This document shows, piece after piece, positions 1-8,927 of a stretch of DNA of 64,000 nt. Each line of letters starts with the position of its first letter. Within the stretch, counting starts at the first letter, position 1. A program made the translations under genes and the position numbers. Source of the DNA: Ensifer sp. PDNC004 (GTDB lineage Bacteria > Pseudomonadota > Alphaproteobacteria > Rhizobiales > Rhizobiaceae). Below the pieces are notes generated by a model. That model worked only from the letters and a program-made list of their open reading frames with translations. It was not told the origin of the DNA and did not search any database. Where the stretch lies: contig NZ_CP070353.1 in NCBI RefSeq assembly GCF_016919405.1, forward strand, positions 3,666,001-3,730,000. The letters run 5' to 3'.

Positions 1-377
1 TCTGGGAAATGGAAACAGATATGGCCGGCGGTATGGCCCGGCGTCTCGATCACCTCGATGGCGCGGCCTGCAAAGTCGAAGCGGTCGCCATGGCGCACGG
101 TCTTGTCGAGGCCCGGAATTTTTGCGGCCTCGCTGAACGGACCCACGATGGTTGCGCCGAAGCGGGCTTTCAATGCGTCATTGGCCGCGACGTGGTCGCC
201 ATGATGATGCGTCGTGAAGATATGGGTGAGCGTCCAGCCGCGGCGTTCCAGCGCCTCCAGGATCGGCGCCTCCTCGGGCGCATCGATCGAGGCGGTCAGG
301 CCGCTTTCGGGGTCGTGGATCAGCACGCCGAAATTGTCGGTGCGGCAGAGGAAAAGATCGAGTTCGAGCGCGGCCAT
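1..377 (-). CDS. gloB: Hydroxyacylglutathione hydrolase (glyoxalase II), N-terminal part, cut by window edge
   Basis: Hydrolyses S-D-lactoylglutathione to D-lactate and glutathione, the second step of methylglyoxal detoxification in the cytoplasm. About 125 N-terminal residues are present; the family is usually about 255, so the C-terminal half lies left of the window. The metallo-beta-lactamase zinc motif THHHGDH is at residues 56-62, followed by the GHTAGH-type motif near the edge. The start ATG (375-377 on the reverse strand) has a clear GGAGG ribosome-binding site about 8 bases upstream. It is divergent from the methyltransferase gene at 468, with about 90 bases between the starts, which probably hold both promoters. 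Confidence 0.9.
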   Translation of the reverse strand, partial: MAALELDLFLCRTDNFGVLIHDPESGLTASIDAPEEAPILEALERRGWTLTHIFTTHHHGDHVAANDALKARFGATIVGPFSEAAKIPGLDKTVRHGDRFDFAGRAIEVIETPGHTAGHICFHFP

Positions 378-467
378 GGCAGGTCCTCCGGTCGCGAAAG
401 GGGAGATGCTGCCGAATGTAGCGAGCCTTACCTTGAAGTCTACCGCTTCGAAGCTAACATGTTGCGA

Positions 468-1223
468 ATGCATACCGATATTGTCGATCTTCGCGAATTC
501 TATCACTCCGAGCTTGGCCGGATGGCGGAGCAATCCGTCACCATGGCGCTTTCGTCCGTCTGGGCGCGCCTGCCGGACGAGCGGCTGGTCGGCCTCGGTT
601 ATGCCGTTCCCTATCTCGAACGGTTCCGCAAGGACACGGAGCGCACCTTCGCCTTCATGCCCGCGGGTCAGGGTGCGGTGAACTGGCCGGTCGCCGAGCT
701 TTCCTCGACGGCGCTGGTGTTCGACGAGGAGTTGCCGCTGCCGGACGCGTCGATCGACCGGGTGCTGATGGTGCATTCGCTGGAATTCGCCGAAAGTCCG
801 CGCGAGACGATGAAGGAGATCTGGCGGGTGCTGGCGCCGGGCGGGCGGCTCGTGATCGTCGTGCCCAACCGGCGCGGCGTCTGGGCACGCATGGAGCATA
901 CGCCCTTCGGTTCCGGCCGGCCCTATTCGCGCGGGCAGCTGACGGCGCTGTTGCGCGAGACAAACTTCACGCCGGGGGCTACGGCCGACGCGCTGTTCTT
1001 CCCGCCGTCGAAGCTCCGGGCGATCCTGCGGCTGCGGCGGGGCTTCGAGCGGCTCGGCCGCTGGCTCTGGCCGGTCTTTTCCGGCGTCATCGTCGTCGAG
1101 GCGCAGAAGCGGCTTTACCAGGGGCTGCCGGTCGCAGCCCGCGCGTCCCGCCGCGTCTTCGTGCCGGTGCTGGCGCCACAGGGCGTGCCGAGCACGCGCG
1201 AACAGCCACGCCTCACCCGATAA
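468..1223 (+). CDS. Class I SAM-dependent methyltransferase, substrate unknown
   Basis: 251 residues from ATG 468; an ATG at 459 is the alternative. The open frame continues to base 9, but that part is antisense to gloB and is not used. The SAM-binding fold of the Methyltransf_11 type is visible: a glycine motif GLGYAVPYL near residues 43-51, the acidic strand around [16 protein letters not shown], and the post-motif segment [17 protein letters not shown]. The protein ends in a basic, proline-rich tail. Divergence from gloB resembles the arrangement I recall in other Rhizobiales, but this does not reveal the substrate. hisC follows 143 bases downstream. Confidence 0.8.
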   Translation: MHTDIVDLREFYHSELGRMAEQSVTMALSSVWARLPDERLVGLGYAVPYLERFRKDTERTFAFMPAGQGAVNWPVAELSSTALVFDEELPLPDASIDRVLMVHSLEFAESPRETMKEIWRVLAPGGRLVIVVPNRRGVWARMEHTPFGSGRPYSRGQLTALLRETNFTPGATADALFFPPSKLRAILRLRRGFERLGRWLWPVFSGVIVVEAQKRLYQGLPVAARASRRVFVPVLAPQGVPSTREQPRLTR

Positions 1224-1366
1224 GGCTTACGTCCAGGCGGCGGACCCTCGACAAAAGCCGCTTGCGCCGGTAATGGCTTGACCTCTTTTCCTGCCATAGC
1301 GCCCCGCGCCTCCCAAGGCGCGAGAAAGGTCGCTGTGCACCTTGATGGCCATAGAAAGCTGACCCG

Positions 1367-2473
1367 ATGAGCCTTGCTTCGAAGAGCCCTGAGCCGCGTT
1401 CCGGCATCCTCGATATCGACGCCTATGTACCGGGCAAGGAGCATGCGCCGGGTGTCGCCAAGGTGCATAAGCTGTCGTCGAACGAGACACCGCTCGGTGC
1501 CAGCCCGAAGGCGATCGAAGCCTTCCAGGCGGCGGCCTTCAATCTGGAGCGTTATCCGGATGGTCAGGCCAAGGCGCTGCGTGAAGCGATCGGCGCGGTT
1601 CACGGGCTCAACCCGGCAAACATCATGTGCGGCAACGGTTCCGACGAATTGCTCGCTCTTGTCTGCCGCACCTATCTTGGTCCCGGTGACGAGGGCATCA
1701 TCACGGAGCACGGGTTCCTGGTCTACAAGATCGAGATCCTGGCGTCGGGCGCGACGCCCGTGACCGTCAAGGAAAGGGATGCGCGCGTCGACGTCGATGC
1801 CATTCTGGCGGCCGTGACCGAGCGGACCAAGATGGTCTTTCTCGCCAATCCCGCCAATCCGACCGGCACCTATATCCCCGTCGACGAAGTGCGCCGGCTG
1901 CATGCGGGCCTGCCGGACGGCGTGCTCCTGGTTCTCGATGCGGCCTATGCCGAATATGTGCGCCGCAACGACTATGCCGCCGGGCTGGAGCTGGTTTCGG
2001 CCAGCCGCAACGTGGTGATGACCCGCACCTTCTCGAAGATCTATGGTCTCGCGGGCCTCAGGATCGGCTGGATGTATGCGCCGGCGGAGGTGATCGACGC
2101 CGTCAACCGGGTCCGGGGCCCCTTCAATCTCAGCGCGCCCTCCATCGCGGCGGGTGCTGCGGCGATCCGTGACCAGGCCTTTGTCGCAACGGCGGTTGAT
2201 CACAACCTCACCTGGCTTGCCCGCGTTGCCGAAGCGCTCGCCGCGATCGGTCTTCGCATCACGCCCTCGGTCACGAATTTCGTCCTGATCCATTTTCCCG
2301 ACGAGCCCGGCAAGCGGGCGGAGGAGGCCGACGCGTTCCTGACCCACCGCGGCTTTATCCTGAGGGCGGTCCGCAGCTACGGCTTTCCCAATGCCTTGCG
2401 CATGACCATCGGCTCTGAAGAAGCCAACGAAGGCGTCATCGCGGCGCTGACCGAATTCATGGGACGGAAATAA
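1367..2473 (+). CDS. hisC: Histidinol-phosphate aminotransferase family (HisC)
   Basis: PLP-dependent class I/II aminotransferase of 368 residues, the usual size for HisC. It interconverts imidazole acetol phosphate and histidinol phosphate using glutamate. The PLP lysine is K224 in the motif [17 protein letters not shown]; the NPANPTGT motif that contacts the cofactor lies near residues 163-170. Its stop overlaps the start of the next gene (TAATG at 2471-2475), so it is translationally coupled to tyrC, a prephenate/arogenate dehydrogenase. That coupling suggests this copy may mainly transaminate aromatic keto acids, since HisC paralogues can use aromatic substrates. This role is inference from context. 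Confidence 0.9.
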   Translation: MSLASKSPEPRSGILDIDAYVPGKEHAPGVAKVHKLSSNETPLGASPKAIEAFQAAAFNLERYPDGQAKALREAIGAVHGLNPANIMCGNGSDELLALVCRTYLGPGDEGIITEHGFLVYKIEILASGATPVTVKERDARVDVDAILAAVTERTKMVFLANPANPTGTYIPVDEVRRLHAGLPDGVLLVLDAAYAEYVRRNDYAAGLELVSASRNVVMTRTFSKIYGLAGLRIGWMYAPAEVIDAVNRVRGPFNLSAPSIAAGAAAIRDQAFVATAVDHNLTWLARVAEALAAIGLRITPSVTNFVLIHFPDEPGKRAEEADAFLTHRGFILRAVRSYGFPNALRMTIGSEEANEGVIAALTEFMGRK

Positions 2474-3396
2474 TGGCTCAGCAGTTTGAAACGATCGCCC
2501 TTATCGGCATTGGTCTCATCGGTTCGTCGATCGCGCGCGAAATCCGCGAGAAGCAGCTTGCCGGCACGCTCGTCGTCTCGACGCGCAGCGAGGCGACGCT
2601 GAAGCGGACGCAGGAACTCGGGCTCGGCGATCGCTATACGCTGTCGGCCGCCGATGCCGTTCGCGATGCGGACCTCGTCATCGTGTCGGTCCCGGTCGGC
2701 GCGTCCGGCGCGGTTGCCGCCGAGATCGCAGCGCATCTGAAGCCGGGCGCCATCGTCACCGACGTCGGCTCGACCAAGGGCTCTGTGATCGCGCAGATGG
2801 CGCCGCATTTGCCCGAGAATGTGCATTTCGTGCCGGGGCACCCGATCGCCGGTACCGAGCATTCCGGTCCGGATGCGGGCTTCGTCGGGCTCTTCCGCGG
2901 CCGCTGGTGCATCCTGACGCCGCCGGAAGGCGCTGACGGCGAAGCGGTGGCGCGGCTCAGGCTTTTCTGGGAAACGCTCGGCTCGATGGTCGAGGAGATG
3001 GACGCCGAACACCACGACAAGGTGCTGGCGATCGTTTCGCACCTGCCGCACATCATCGCCTACAACATCGTCGGCACGGCGGACGATCTCGAGACCGTTA
3101 CCGAATCCGAAGTCATCAAATACTCCGCCTCGGGCTTCCGAGACTTCACGCGCCTGGCGGCATCCGACCCCACCATGTGGCGCGACGTCTGCCTGCACAA
3201 CAAGGATGCGATCCTGGAGATGCTGGCGCGGTTTTCGGAAGATCTTGCCTATCTGCAGCGGGCGATCCGCTGGGGCGACGGCGACAAGCTGTTCGATCTC
3301 TTTACCCGCACCCGGGCCATTCGCCGCTCGATCATCCAGGCAGGCCAGGACACGGCGATGCCGGACTTCGGCCGCCATGCCATGGACCAGAAATAG
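2473..3396 (+). CDS. tyrC: Prephenate/arogenate (cyclohexadienyl) dehydrogenase
   Basis: 307 residues. Oxidative decarboxylation of prephenate or arogenate in tyrosine synthesis, NAD(P)-dependent and cytoplasmic. The Rossmann motif GIGLIGSSIAREI is at the N-terminus (about residues 12-24). The catalytic-domain segments VPGHPIAGTEHSGPDAG and the HHDKVLAIVSHLPHIIAY helix are typical of the TyrA family. There is no fused chorismate mutase or ACT domain. The start ATG overlaps the hisC stop. A hairpin at 3412-3434 follows, before the convergent DUF2125 gene. Confidence 0.9.
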   Translation: MAQQFETIALIGIGLIGSSIAREIREKQLAGTLVVSTRSEATLKRTQELGLGDRYTLSAADAVRDADLVIVSVPVGASGAVAAEIAAHLKPGAIVTDVGSTKGSVIAQMAPHLPENVHFVPGHPIAGTEHSGPDAGFVGLFRGRWCILTPPEGADGEAVARLRLFWETLGSMVEEMDAEHHDKVLAIVSHLPHIIAYNIVGTADDLETVTESEVIKYSASGFRDFTRLAASDPTMWRDVCLHNKDAILEMLARFSEDLAYLQRAIRWGDGDKLFDLFTRTRAIRRSIIQAGQDTAMPDFGRHAMDQK

Positions 3397-3411
3397 CCTT
3401 GAGCAGGCCGG

Positions 3412-3434
3412 GGAAGACCGTGGAGCGGTCTTCC
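3412..3434. terminator. Hairpin between convergent genes, possible terminator
   Basis: A perfect 9-bp inverted repeat GGAAGACCG/CGGTCTTCC with a 5-base loop lies between the tyrC stop (3396) and the stop of the convergent DUF2125 gene (3460). On the plus strand it is followed by a pyrimidine stretch (TTCCTG) rather than a clean T run, so termination strength is uncertain. Confidence 0.45.
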
Positions 3435-3459
3435 TTCCTGTGCGGTTTATACCCGTGGC

Positions 3460-4470
3460 CTAGAGGGTCGGCAGGACGCCGATCGGGATGAAGGCGAGGA
3501 ACGCCGTGCCGTCGCGCACGTTGAGCTTCACGTTCGCCTCGTTCTTGCCGTTGGCGAGCGCCTTCAGCATGTTGGCGGTGTTGTCGACGAGATTGGCGTC
3601 ATCCGGGATCAGGGTGACCAGATTGGCGCGCCAGGCTTCGATGTTGGTCATCGTCAGCGAGAACTCGCCGGAAATCAGCCCCTGATTGTTGACCGAGAAC
3701 GGCCCGGAAAGTTTGGCGTTCATGCCGGAGCCGAGGTCGAGGGTAAGCTGGCGCAGTTCGCCCTTGCTGCCGCGAAACATCTCCGGCGTCGGCGGGGCCG
3801 TCATCCACCCGGCCCGGTCGGTGAAGGTCAGGTCGGCGGCGACGGTCGCCGGCGGCGCGAGGCTCGGGCCTTCTTCGGGCCGAACGTCGAGCTTGTCGAC
3901 GCTCAAGGCGGCGTCGAGGTCCGCGCCGTTCTGGCGCAGGTGCACTTCGCCGTGGCTGGCGCCGAAGCCGAGGCCGTCGCCGGAGAGCGGAAGGCGCAAG
4001 CGGCCGGTGAGGTTGTCGTAGGTGAGCGACGTTTGGTCGACACCGGACAGGGTCGCGCGCACGCTCGCATGCAGCAGCGTCCAGTCGGCAAACACGTTGA
4101 GGCCAGGGGAAGCCCGGATCTCGGCCGGGCCATCGAGCTCGATCACCGCATGGCCGGGCTGGTAGACCTGGGCGGCGGTCCTCAGTGCTCCAAAGGAAGC
4201 CGAGGTGCCGTTGCGGGTGTCGTCGAGATGCACCTTGTCGCAGAAGAGGCCGATGCGGAACGGGAAGCCACGCACGTCCATGTTGGTGCATTCGCCGCCG
4301 AGGCCGGCCGCCTGTCCTTCGGCGAGGCGGGTCGTTAGCCGCTTCTCGATCTGGTCGGCGGCAAAGAACCAGCCGGCTGAATAAACGCCGGTGACAAGCA
4401 CGATGCCTGCCATGAGCCAGCGGAATTTCCGGCTGACCGGCGATGGGTTGGAGACTGCGGTGGCCGACAT
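3460..4470 (-). CDS. DUF2125 family membrane-anchored protein
   Basis: 336 residues from ATG at 4470. A longer open frame extends to 5208, but that part is antisense to chaC. A single hydrophobic segment near residues 18-36 (FRWLMAGIVLVTGVYSAGW) is followed by a long soluble part, so an N-terminal anchor with an extracytoplasmic domain is likely. The segment with two cysteines (GGECTNMDVRGFPFRIGLFCDKV) and the repeated beta-rich pattern match my recollection of DUF2125, an uncharacterised alphaproteobacterial family. It is convergent with tyrC and divergent from chaC. No function can be assigned. Confidence 0.75.
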   Translation of the reverse strand: MSATAVSNPSPVSRKFRWLMAGIVLVTGVYSAGWFFAADQIEKRLTTRLAEGQAAGLGGECTNMDVRGFPFRIGLFCDKVHLDDTRNGTSASFGALRTAAQVYQPGHAVIELDGPAEIRASPGLNVFADWTLLHASVRATLSGVDQTSLTYDNLTGRLRLPLSGDGLGFGASHGEVHLRQNGADLDAALSVDKLDVRPEEGPSLAPPATVAADLTFTDRAGWMTAPPTPEMFRGSKGELRQLTLDLGSGMNAKLSGPFSVNNQGLISGEFSLTMTNIEAWRANLVTLIPDDANLVDNTANMLKALANGKNEANVKLNVRDGTAFLAFIPIGVLPTL

Positions 4471-4671
4471 GGGCGCGGGTACCTCACTCAAAACAGGATG
4501 GAGGCTGCCTTTCGGGTGGCGCCGTCGATCCGCAAAACTATTCTTTCCTTCGGCCGCAGGAGGACGAGCTTGTCTCTTTCGTGCCGGGATGCTGTGCCGT
4601 AGAAACCGAAATGGCTCACCGTCCCACGCGACCGATCGTGATTCGGCAGTGAGAACAGCAGCGCGGGTTGA

Positions 4672-5223
4672 ATGACAGTGGATATGGACGAATTTTGGGT
4701 CTTTGGCTACGGCTCGCTGATGTGGAACCCGGGCTTTGCGTTCGAGGAGAAGCTGACGGCGCGCGCCTTCGGATTTCGCCGCTCGCTCTGCGTGCGTTCC
4801 TGGGTTCACCGCGGCACCGAGCAGCGGCCGGGGCTGGTGCTCGGGCTCGACCGTGGCGGCTCCTGCATCGGGACGGCATTTCGCGTCCAACGCGGACAGC
4901 AGGCCGATGTCGTCGACTATCTGCGCGAGCGCGAACTGGTGACCCACGTCTACAAGGAGCGCACCATGCCGGTGCTGCTCGCCGACGGCCGCCGCGTGCC
5001 GGCGCTCGCCTATGTCATCGATCGCGGCCATGTCCAGTATGCGGGCGCGCTGACGACTGCGGAGGCGGCCGGCATCGTCTCGGTTTCGACCGGAAAATCC
5101 GGGCCGAACAGCGAATACGTGTTCAATACGCTCGCCCATCTCAAGGAAATGGGCATCCGCGATCATTGGCTGGAAGAGGTGGTCGGATTGCTGCGGCAGG
5201 CGCCGCATCCGGCAGGGCCCTGA
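4672..5223 (+). CDS. chaC: ChaC-like gamma-glutamylcyclotransferase
   Basis: 183 residues. Family members release 5-oxoproline from glutathione, giving Cys-Gly, in the cytoplasm. The substrate-binding loop VFGYGSLMW is at residues 10-18, near the N-terminus as in ChaC. A candidate catalytic glutamate lies in YLRERELV around residue 85. The start ATG is the first in frame after the divergent DUF2125 promoter region. The gene ends 4 bases before the stop of the convergent plsC-like gene. Confidence 0.88.
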   Translation: MTVDMDEFWVFGYGSLMWNPGFAFEEKLTARAFGFRRSLCVRSWVHRGTEQRPGLVLGLDRGGSCIGTAFRVQRGQQADVVDYLRERELVTHVYKERTMPVLLADGRRVPALAYVIDRGHVQYAGALTTAEAAGIVSVSTGKSGPNSEYVFNTLAHLKEMGIRDHWLEEVVGLLRQAPHPAGP

Positions 5224-5227
5224 AGGA

Positions 5228-6019
5228 TCAGGCCCGGCCTTCGGCCTTCAGTTCCTTCATCCGCTGTTCGGCGGTCGGCGGCAGCGGTACGTGCGGATTG
5301 GCCTTCACCGTTTCCACAAGCAGCTCGTCACTGGCCTTTTCCGTTACCTCGACAAGCTTCTTGAGGAAAGCGTCCGGGTCCATGCCGGCCTCGACCGGCG
5401 GCAGGATGCGGACCTTGAAGTGGCCCGGAAAGCGCAGGAACTTGCGGCGCGGCCAGAACAGGCCCGGATGCATGGCGACCGGTACGACCGGCACGTTCAG
5501 ATCGCGATAGAGGCGGGCGATGCCGTACTTGTATTCCGGCGGCGCGCCCGGCGGACGGCGGGTGCCTTCCGGGTAGATGATGAGCTCGCGGCCCGTCGCC
5601 ATTTCCTGCTTGGTGCGATCCATGACGCTGGTCATCGCCTTGCCGCGCGCCGCGCGGTTCACCGGCACCATGCGCTGCTTGAGGATGTACCAGCCGAAGA
5701 GCGGGATCCAGGTCAGTTCGCGCTTCAGGATGTAGAAGGGGTCGTTCAGCCACGGCAGCAGCGCGTAGGCGTCCCAGAAGGACTGGTGCTTGGGCGCGAA
5801 GATGTAGGGGCCGTTCGGAATGTTCTCCAGGCCTTCGATTTCGAAAGTCGTGCCGACCATCTTTTCCAGGAGCCAGTGGTTGCTGCGAACCCAGTTCTTC
5901 GGCACGAACCACGCCTTCTTGCGCGGCAGCAGGAAGTAGATCGGGGTCAGCACGATCATCTGCACGATCAGATTGGCGTAGAACACCACGTTGAAAAGGA
6001 TCGAACGCAAGACGATCAT
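5228..6019 (-). CDS. plsC: 1-acyl-sn-glycerol-3-phosphate acyltransferase family
   Basis: 263 residues. Transfers an acyl chain to lysophosphatidic acid to make phosphatidic acid at the inner membrane. The HX4D catalytic motif is H78-QSFW-D83, and the second conserved block YPEGTRRPPG starts at about residue 149. The first 30 residues are strongly hydrophobic (FNVVFYANLIVQMIVLTPIYFLL), giving a membrane anchor. It is last in a minus-strand series after ftsE, ftsX and the YdcF-like gene. Rhizobia may carry several PlsC homologues, some acting on other lysolipids, so the substrate is not certain. Confidence 0.88.
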   Translation of the reverse strand: MIVLRSILFNVVFYANLIVQMIVLTPIYFLLPRKKAWFVPKNWVRSNHWLLEKMVGTTFEIEGLENIPNGPYIFAPKHQSFWDAYALLPWLNDPFYILKRELTWIPLFGWYILKQRMVPVNRAARGKAMTSVMDRTKQEMATGRELIIYPEGTRRPPGAPPEYKYGIARLYRDLNVPVVPVAMHPGLFWPRRKFLRFPGHFKVRILPPVEAGMDPDAFLKKLVEVTEKASDELLVETVKANPHVPLPPTAEQRMKELKAEGRA

Positions 6020-6152
6020 CAGGCACGCTCTCGTAGGCGAGGTCTCAAGGGGACCGGCGTCTTTGAGCCGGTTGATCGCTGCCTACACGATTAAGTGCTG
6101 AAGGAAAACTGCTCTGTTTCACTTTGCAGCGGGGAAGGGCGTTCCTGACGGC

Positions 6153-6881
6153 CTATTCTTCGGCGGGTGTCGCGCGCGAGGCATCGGTGCGCAGGCCGCT
6201 GGTCGGGCGGGCGCCGGCGAGGTCGCGTATCGACGCCACCGTATACTTGCCGAATTCCAGAAGGATCGACTTCAGCACCATCGGATTGCGCAGCCAGTTT
6301 GTCGTCTTCAGATCGGAGTTGACGACCGGGTAGGGGATGAACTCCGTTTCCGGCCGGGCGCGGCGAAGCTCCAGCAGGCTTCGCGGCATGTGATAATTGT
6401 TGGTGACGACGAGCACGGTCGCGTAGCCACGATCGCGGATCCACTGCGCCGCTTCGGTCGCATTGCCGATGGTGTCGATCGCCTCATGGCCGATGTCGAC
6501 GCAGCACTTGAAAAGATCGGCCGAACTCTGGGTGTTGCGGCGGATCTGGCTGCCTGTCGTCGTCGGGTGAACCCCGGAGATCAGCAGGCGCTTGCCGGCG
6601 CCGCCTTTCAATAGATCGACCGCCTGGTCGATGCGCTGGAAGCCGCCGGTGAGGACCACGATCGCATCGGCCTTGGGATGGCCGGGCGGCTGCAGCGACG
6701 CCACCGTGTCGGCAAAATTCAGGAAGGCGGCGATCAGGATTGCCAGCGGCAGGAGCAGGACGAAGAAGGTTCGGCGGAGGATTTTGCGCAGGAGACTGCG
6801 GGACCGCCGGCGATCGTCGGCTTTCCCGTGCCATTTGTCTCCTCCGGCCATTCCGTTCCCGCGTAGTTCTCGCGCCATCAT
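6153..6881 (-). CDS. YdcF/ElyC-like DUF218 membrane protein
   Basis: 242 residues from ATG 6881. That start sits behind GAAGAG at good spacing; a GTG at 6893 and an ATG at 6851 are alternatives. One transmembrane helix (TFFVLLLPLAILIAAFLNFADTV) follows a basic N-terminus. The DUF218 domain then opens with DAIVVLTGGFQRIDQAVDLL and continues to NNYHMPRSLLELRRA. Relatives such as SanA and ElyC act in envelope integrity and peptidoglycan or polymer metabolism. Position 68 bases downstream of ftsX supports an envelope role. The biochemical activity is unknown. Confidence 0.75.
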   Translation of the reverse strand: MMARELRGNGMAGGDKWHGKADDRRRSRSLLRKILRRTFFVLLLPLAILIAAFLNFADTVASLQPPGHPKADAIVVLTGGFQRIDQAVDLLKGGAGKRLLISGVHPTTTGSQIRRNTQSSADLFKCCVDIGHEAIDTIGNATEAAQWIRDRGYATVLVVTNNYHMPRSLLELRRARPETEFIPYPVVNSDLKTTNWLRNPMVLKSILLEFGKYTVASIRDLAGARPTSGLRTDASRATPAEE

Positions 6882-6948
6882 GATTCTCTTCACATAGCCG
6901 CAGATTGCGGCAAGGAATAGATCGAGTGGCGGCGAAACATCAGGCGGC

Positions 6949-7968
6949 TCAGCTTTGGTAGAGGTCGGTACGGCCGGGGTCCGAACGGATGAGGTCGATT
7001 TCGTAGATCGTGCGGGTCACCGTCAGCCGCGCCGTAACCGTCGTCAGGATGGCGATGACGACGATGATCGCGGCGATGCCGAGATAGCCGCCGTAACCGA
7101 TGGTGAAGGTTCCGAAGAGGGCGGTGGCCTGATCCGTCTCGGGGGTCGCCAGGGTCCGCGACTGCCAGAACCCCGCCAGCGCAAAGAAAAGTGCCGCGAG
7201 CAGGCCGCCGGCGCCGGCGCCCTTGAGGCTGATCCTCAAGAAATGCTTCTGGAATTCCGACGCGACGAAGCCGGCTTCGGCACCGACGAAATGCAGCACC
7301 TCGACGATGTGGCGGTTGCCTGACAGCGCGCCGCGTGTGGCGAAGACCACCGTCAGCACCATGGCGGAGAAGACCAGCGCCAAGATGCCGGTGCCGATCA
7401 TCGCCGTGGTGTTGGCCATGGCGACCAGCCGGTCGACCCAGGTGCGGTGGTCGTCGAGGAAAGCCTGCGGGATGATTTCGGTCAGCGCCTTGCGCATGGC
7501 CGCAAAGTCGGGCGGGTTGTTTTCGTCGATGGTGATGATGACGAGGCGCGGGACGGGCAACTCGTCGAGATCGAGGCCCTCGCCGAGCCAGGGTTCGAGC
7601 AGGCGGGCGGTTGCGGCCCGGTCGACGATCTTGCCGTCCGTCGTACCGCTGAAGGTCAGCGCCAGGTCGCGCGCATCCGCGAGCGCCTTTTCCATGTCGA
7701 GGTTGTCGTCGGGCTTGATCTGGATGGTGATCTCGCGGGAGATCTGCGATTGCCAGCTCTGGGCCGTGGCTCGCACCATGCTGACGCCGCCGAGCGTCAG
7801 GCAGGCGAGGAACGACATGATGGCGATGACGCACATCAGCGCATTGCCGGACACATTGCTCGACGGCACGATCGGGCCGGTCGGGCGCACGCGCATTTCG
7901 GTCCGGCGCTGTTGCTCCGGTGCCTGTTCGGGCACGTCCTTTTGGCGTTTCGTGTGGCTGTCACTCAT
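6949..7968 (-). CDS. ftsX: Cell division ABC transporter permease FtsX
   Basis: 339 residues. Partner of FtsE in the FtsEX complex, which transmits ATP hydrolysis across the inner membrane to activate peptidoglycan hydrolases at the septum. One hydrophobic segment near residues 40-60 is followed by a periplasmic domain of about 120 residues. Three further hydrophobic segments in the C-terminal half (IGTGILALVFSAMVLTVVF, GAGGLLAALFFALAGFW, GYLGIAAIIVVIAILTTV) complete the four-helix topology of the family. The N-terminal cytoplasmic tail is proline- and charge-rich. The start overlaps the end of ftsE by 8 bases. Confidence 0.93.
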   Translation of the reverse strand: MSDSHTKRQKDVPEQAPEQQRRTEMRVRPTGPIVPSSNVSGNALMCVIAIMSFLACLTLGGVSMVRATAQSWQSQISREITIQIKPDDNLDMEKALADARDLALTFSGTTDGKIVDRAATARLLEPWLGEGLDLDELPVPRLVIITIDENNPPDFAAMRKALTEIIPQAFLDDHRTWVDRLVAMANTTAMIGTGILALVFSAMVLTVVFATRGALSGNRHIVEVLHFVGAEAGFVASEFQKHFLRISLKGAGAGGLLAALFFALAGFWQSRTLATPETDQATALFGTFTIGYGGYLGIAAIIVVIAILTTVTARLTVTRTIYEIDLIRSDPGRTDLYQS

Positions 7969-8620
7969 AGATGTCGAGCCGCCCTTGCGAAAGGATCATG
8001 CGCCGCGCCTCCACCTGGTCCATCAACGACAGATCGTGGGTGGCGATAACGACCGCCGTGCCGAGCCGGTTGAGCTCGAGGAAGAGATTGAGCAGGCGCC
8101 TTGCCATCGGTGGGTCGACGTTGCCAGTCGGCTCGTCGGCAAGCAGGATCTCCGGCCGGTCGATCAGTGCCCGAGCGATGGCCGCGCGCTGTTTTTCGCC
8201 ACCGGAAAGCACCGGCGGCAGCACATTGATGCGTTCGCCAAGTCCCACCCATTTCAAGAGTTCTATCACGTCGGCCCGGTAGCTCGCCTCTTCCTTGCCA
8301 CGCACGCGCAAAGGCAACGCAACGTTCTCGTAGGTTGTGAGATGTTCGAGCAGGCGAAAATCCTGGAAGACGATGCCGACGCGCCGGCGCAGCATCGGGA
8401 ATTCCTCGCGCGGGATCGACGAAATGTTCCGGTCGAACATCCGGATCAGGCCGCGTGTCGGCTGCAGCGAGAGGAAAAGAAGCCGCAGCAGTGTCGTCTT
8501 GCCGGCACCCGACGGGCCCGTCAGGAACTGGAACGAACGGCGTGGAATGTCGAAGGTCAGGTCCCGGAGGATTTCCGGTCCCATGCCATAGCGCAGTCCG
8601 ACGTTCTCAAAGTGAATCAA
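7961..8620 (-). CDS. ftsE: Cell division ATP-binding protein FtsE
   Basis: 219 residues. ABC ATPase of the FtsEX septal complex on the cytoplasmic face. Walker A GPSGAGKT is at residues 35-42, the signature is LSGGEKQRAAIARAL, and Walker B is ILLADEPTGNVD. The start is a TTG at 8618-8620 giving MIHFENVGLRYG, which matches where the family begins; no ATG lies nearby in frame. A purine-rich AAGAGAG lies upstream but at long spacing, so initiation may be inefficient. A full CtrA-type box lies about 100-120 bases upstream on the same strand. It is first in the ftsE-ftsX-ydcF-plsC series. Confidence 0.93.
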   Translation of the reverse strand: MIHFENVGLRYGMGPEILRDLTFDIPRRSFQFLTGPSGAGKTTLLRLLFLSLQPTRGLIRMFDRNISSIPREEFPMLRRRVGIVFQDFRLLEHLTTYENVALPLRVRGKEEASYRADVIELLKWVGLGERINVLPPVLSGGEKQRAAIARALIDRPEILLADEPTGNVDPPMARRLLNLFLELNRLGTAVVIATHDLSLMDQVEARRMILSQGRLDIYE

Positions 8621-8721
8621 GCGGCAGCCCAGTCTCTCTTACGGCCCTGCAACCGATGGCCGGTTCCGGTCCTCCGCGCATAGGACGACCAGCCAGGAAA
8701 GGCAAAACCGCCAGCGGAATC

Positions 8722-8740
8722 ATGGTTAAGTGACGGTTAA
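8722..8740 (-). promoter_or_regulatory. CtrA-type box upstream of ftsE
   Basis: Read on the minus strand the site is TTAA-N7-TTAAC followed by CAT, an exact match to the alphaproteobacterial CtrA consensus. It lies about 100 bases upstream of the ftsE TTG, within the 307-base gap shared with the divergent gene at 8928. This suggests cell-cycle control of ftsEX. The match is seen in the sequence; binding is inference. Confidence 0.6.
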
Positions 8741-8784
8741 TTTTTCATGAAAACGCGCCGCTTTCGCGACGTCTTTCCGAAACA

Positions 8785-8792
8785 TTAACCAT
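8785..8792 (+). promoter_or_regulatory. CtrA half site (TTAACCAT) facing the divergent gene
   Basis: TTAACCAT on the plus strand lies 45 bases from the full box and about 135 bases upstream of the gene at 8928. The second half (TTAA seven bases upstream) is absent; the bases there read TTTC. CtrA half sites are known in Caulobacter promoters, but an 8-mer alone is weak evidence. The rest of this gap (8621-8927) holds no gene I can support. Confidence 0.3.
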
Positions 8793-8927
8793 TCCGGTTT
8801 ACGTGTCGGAAAGATTTGACGCAATGCCTAGTTCTTGCACCGCAAGGGGCTCGCCATTGCCCGAGGGTTTCGCAGCCAAGCCGGCCGCCTGCGGCCGTGT
8901 TCTCTTGCGGGACAGGAGGAAATGATC

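Noticed and set aside
9..467. N-terminal extension of the first methyltransferase
   Set aside because: It is antisense to gloB, which has its own ribosome-binding site and family match.
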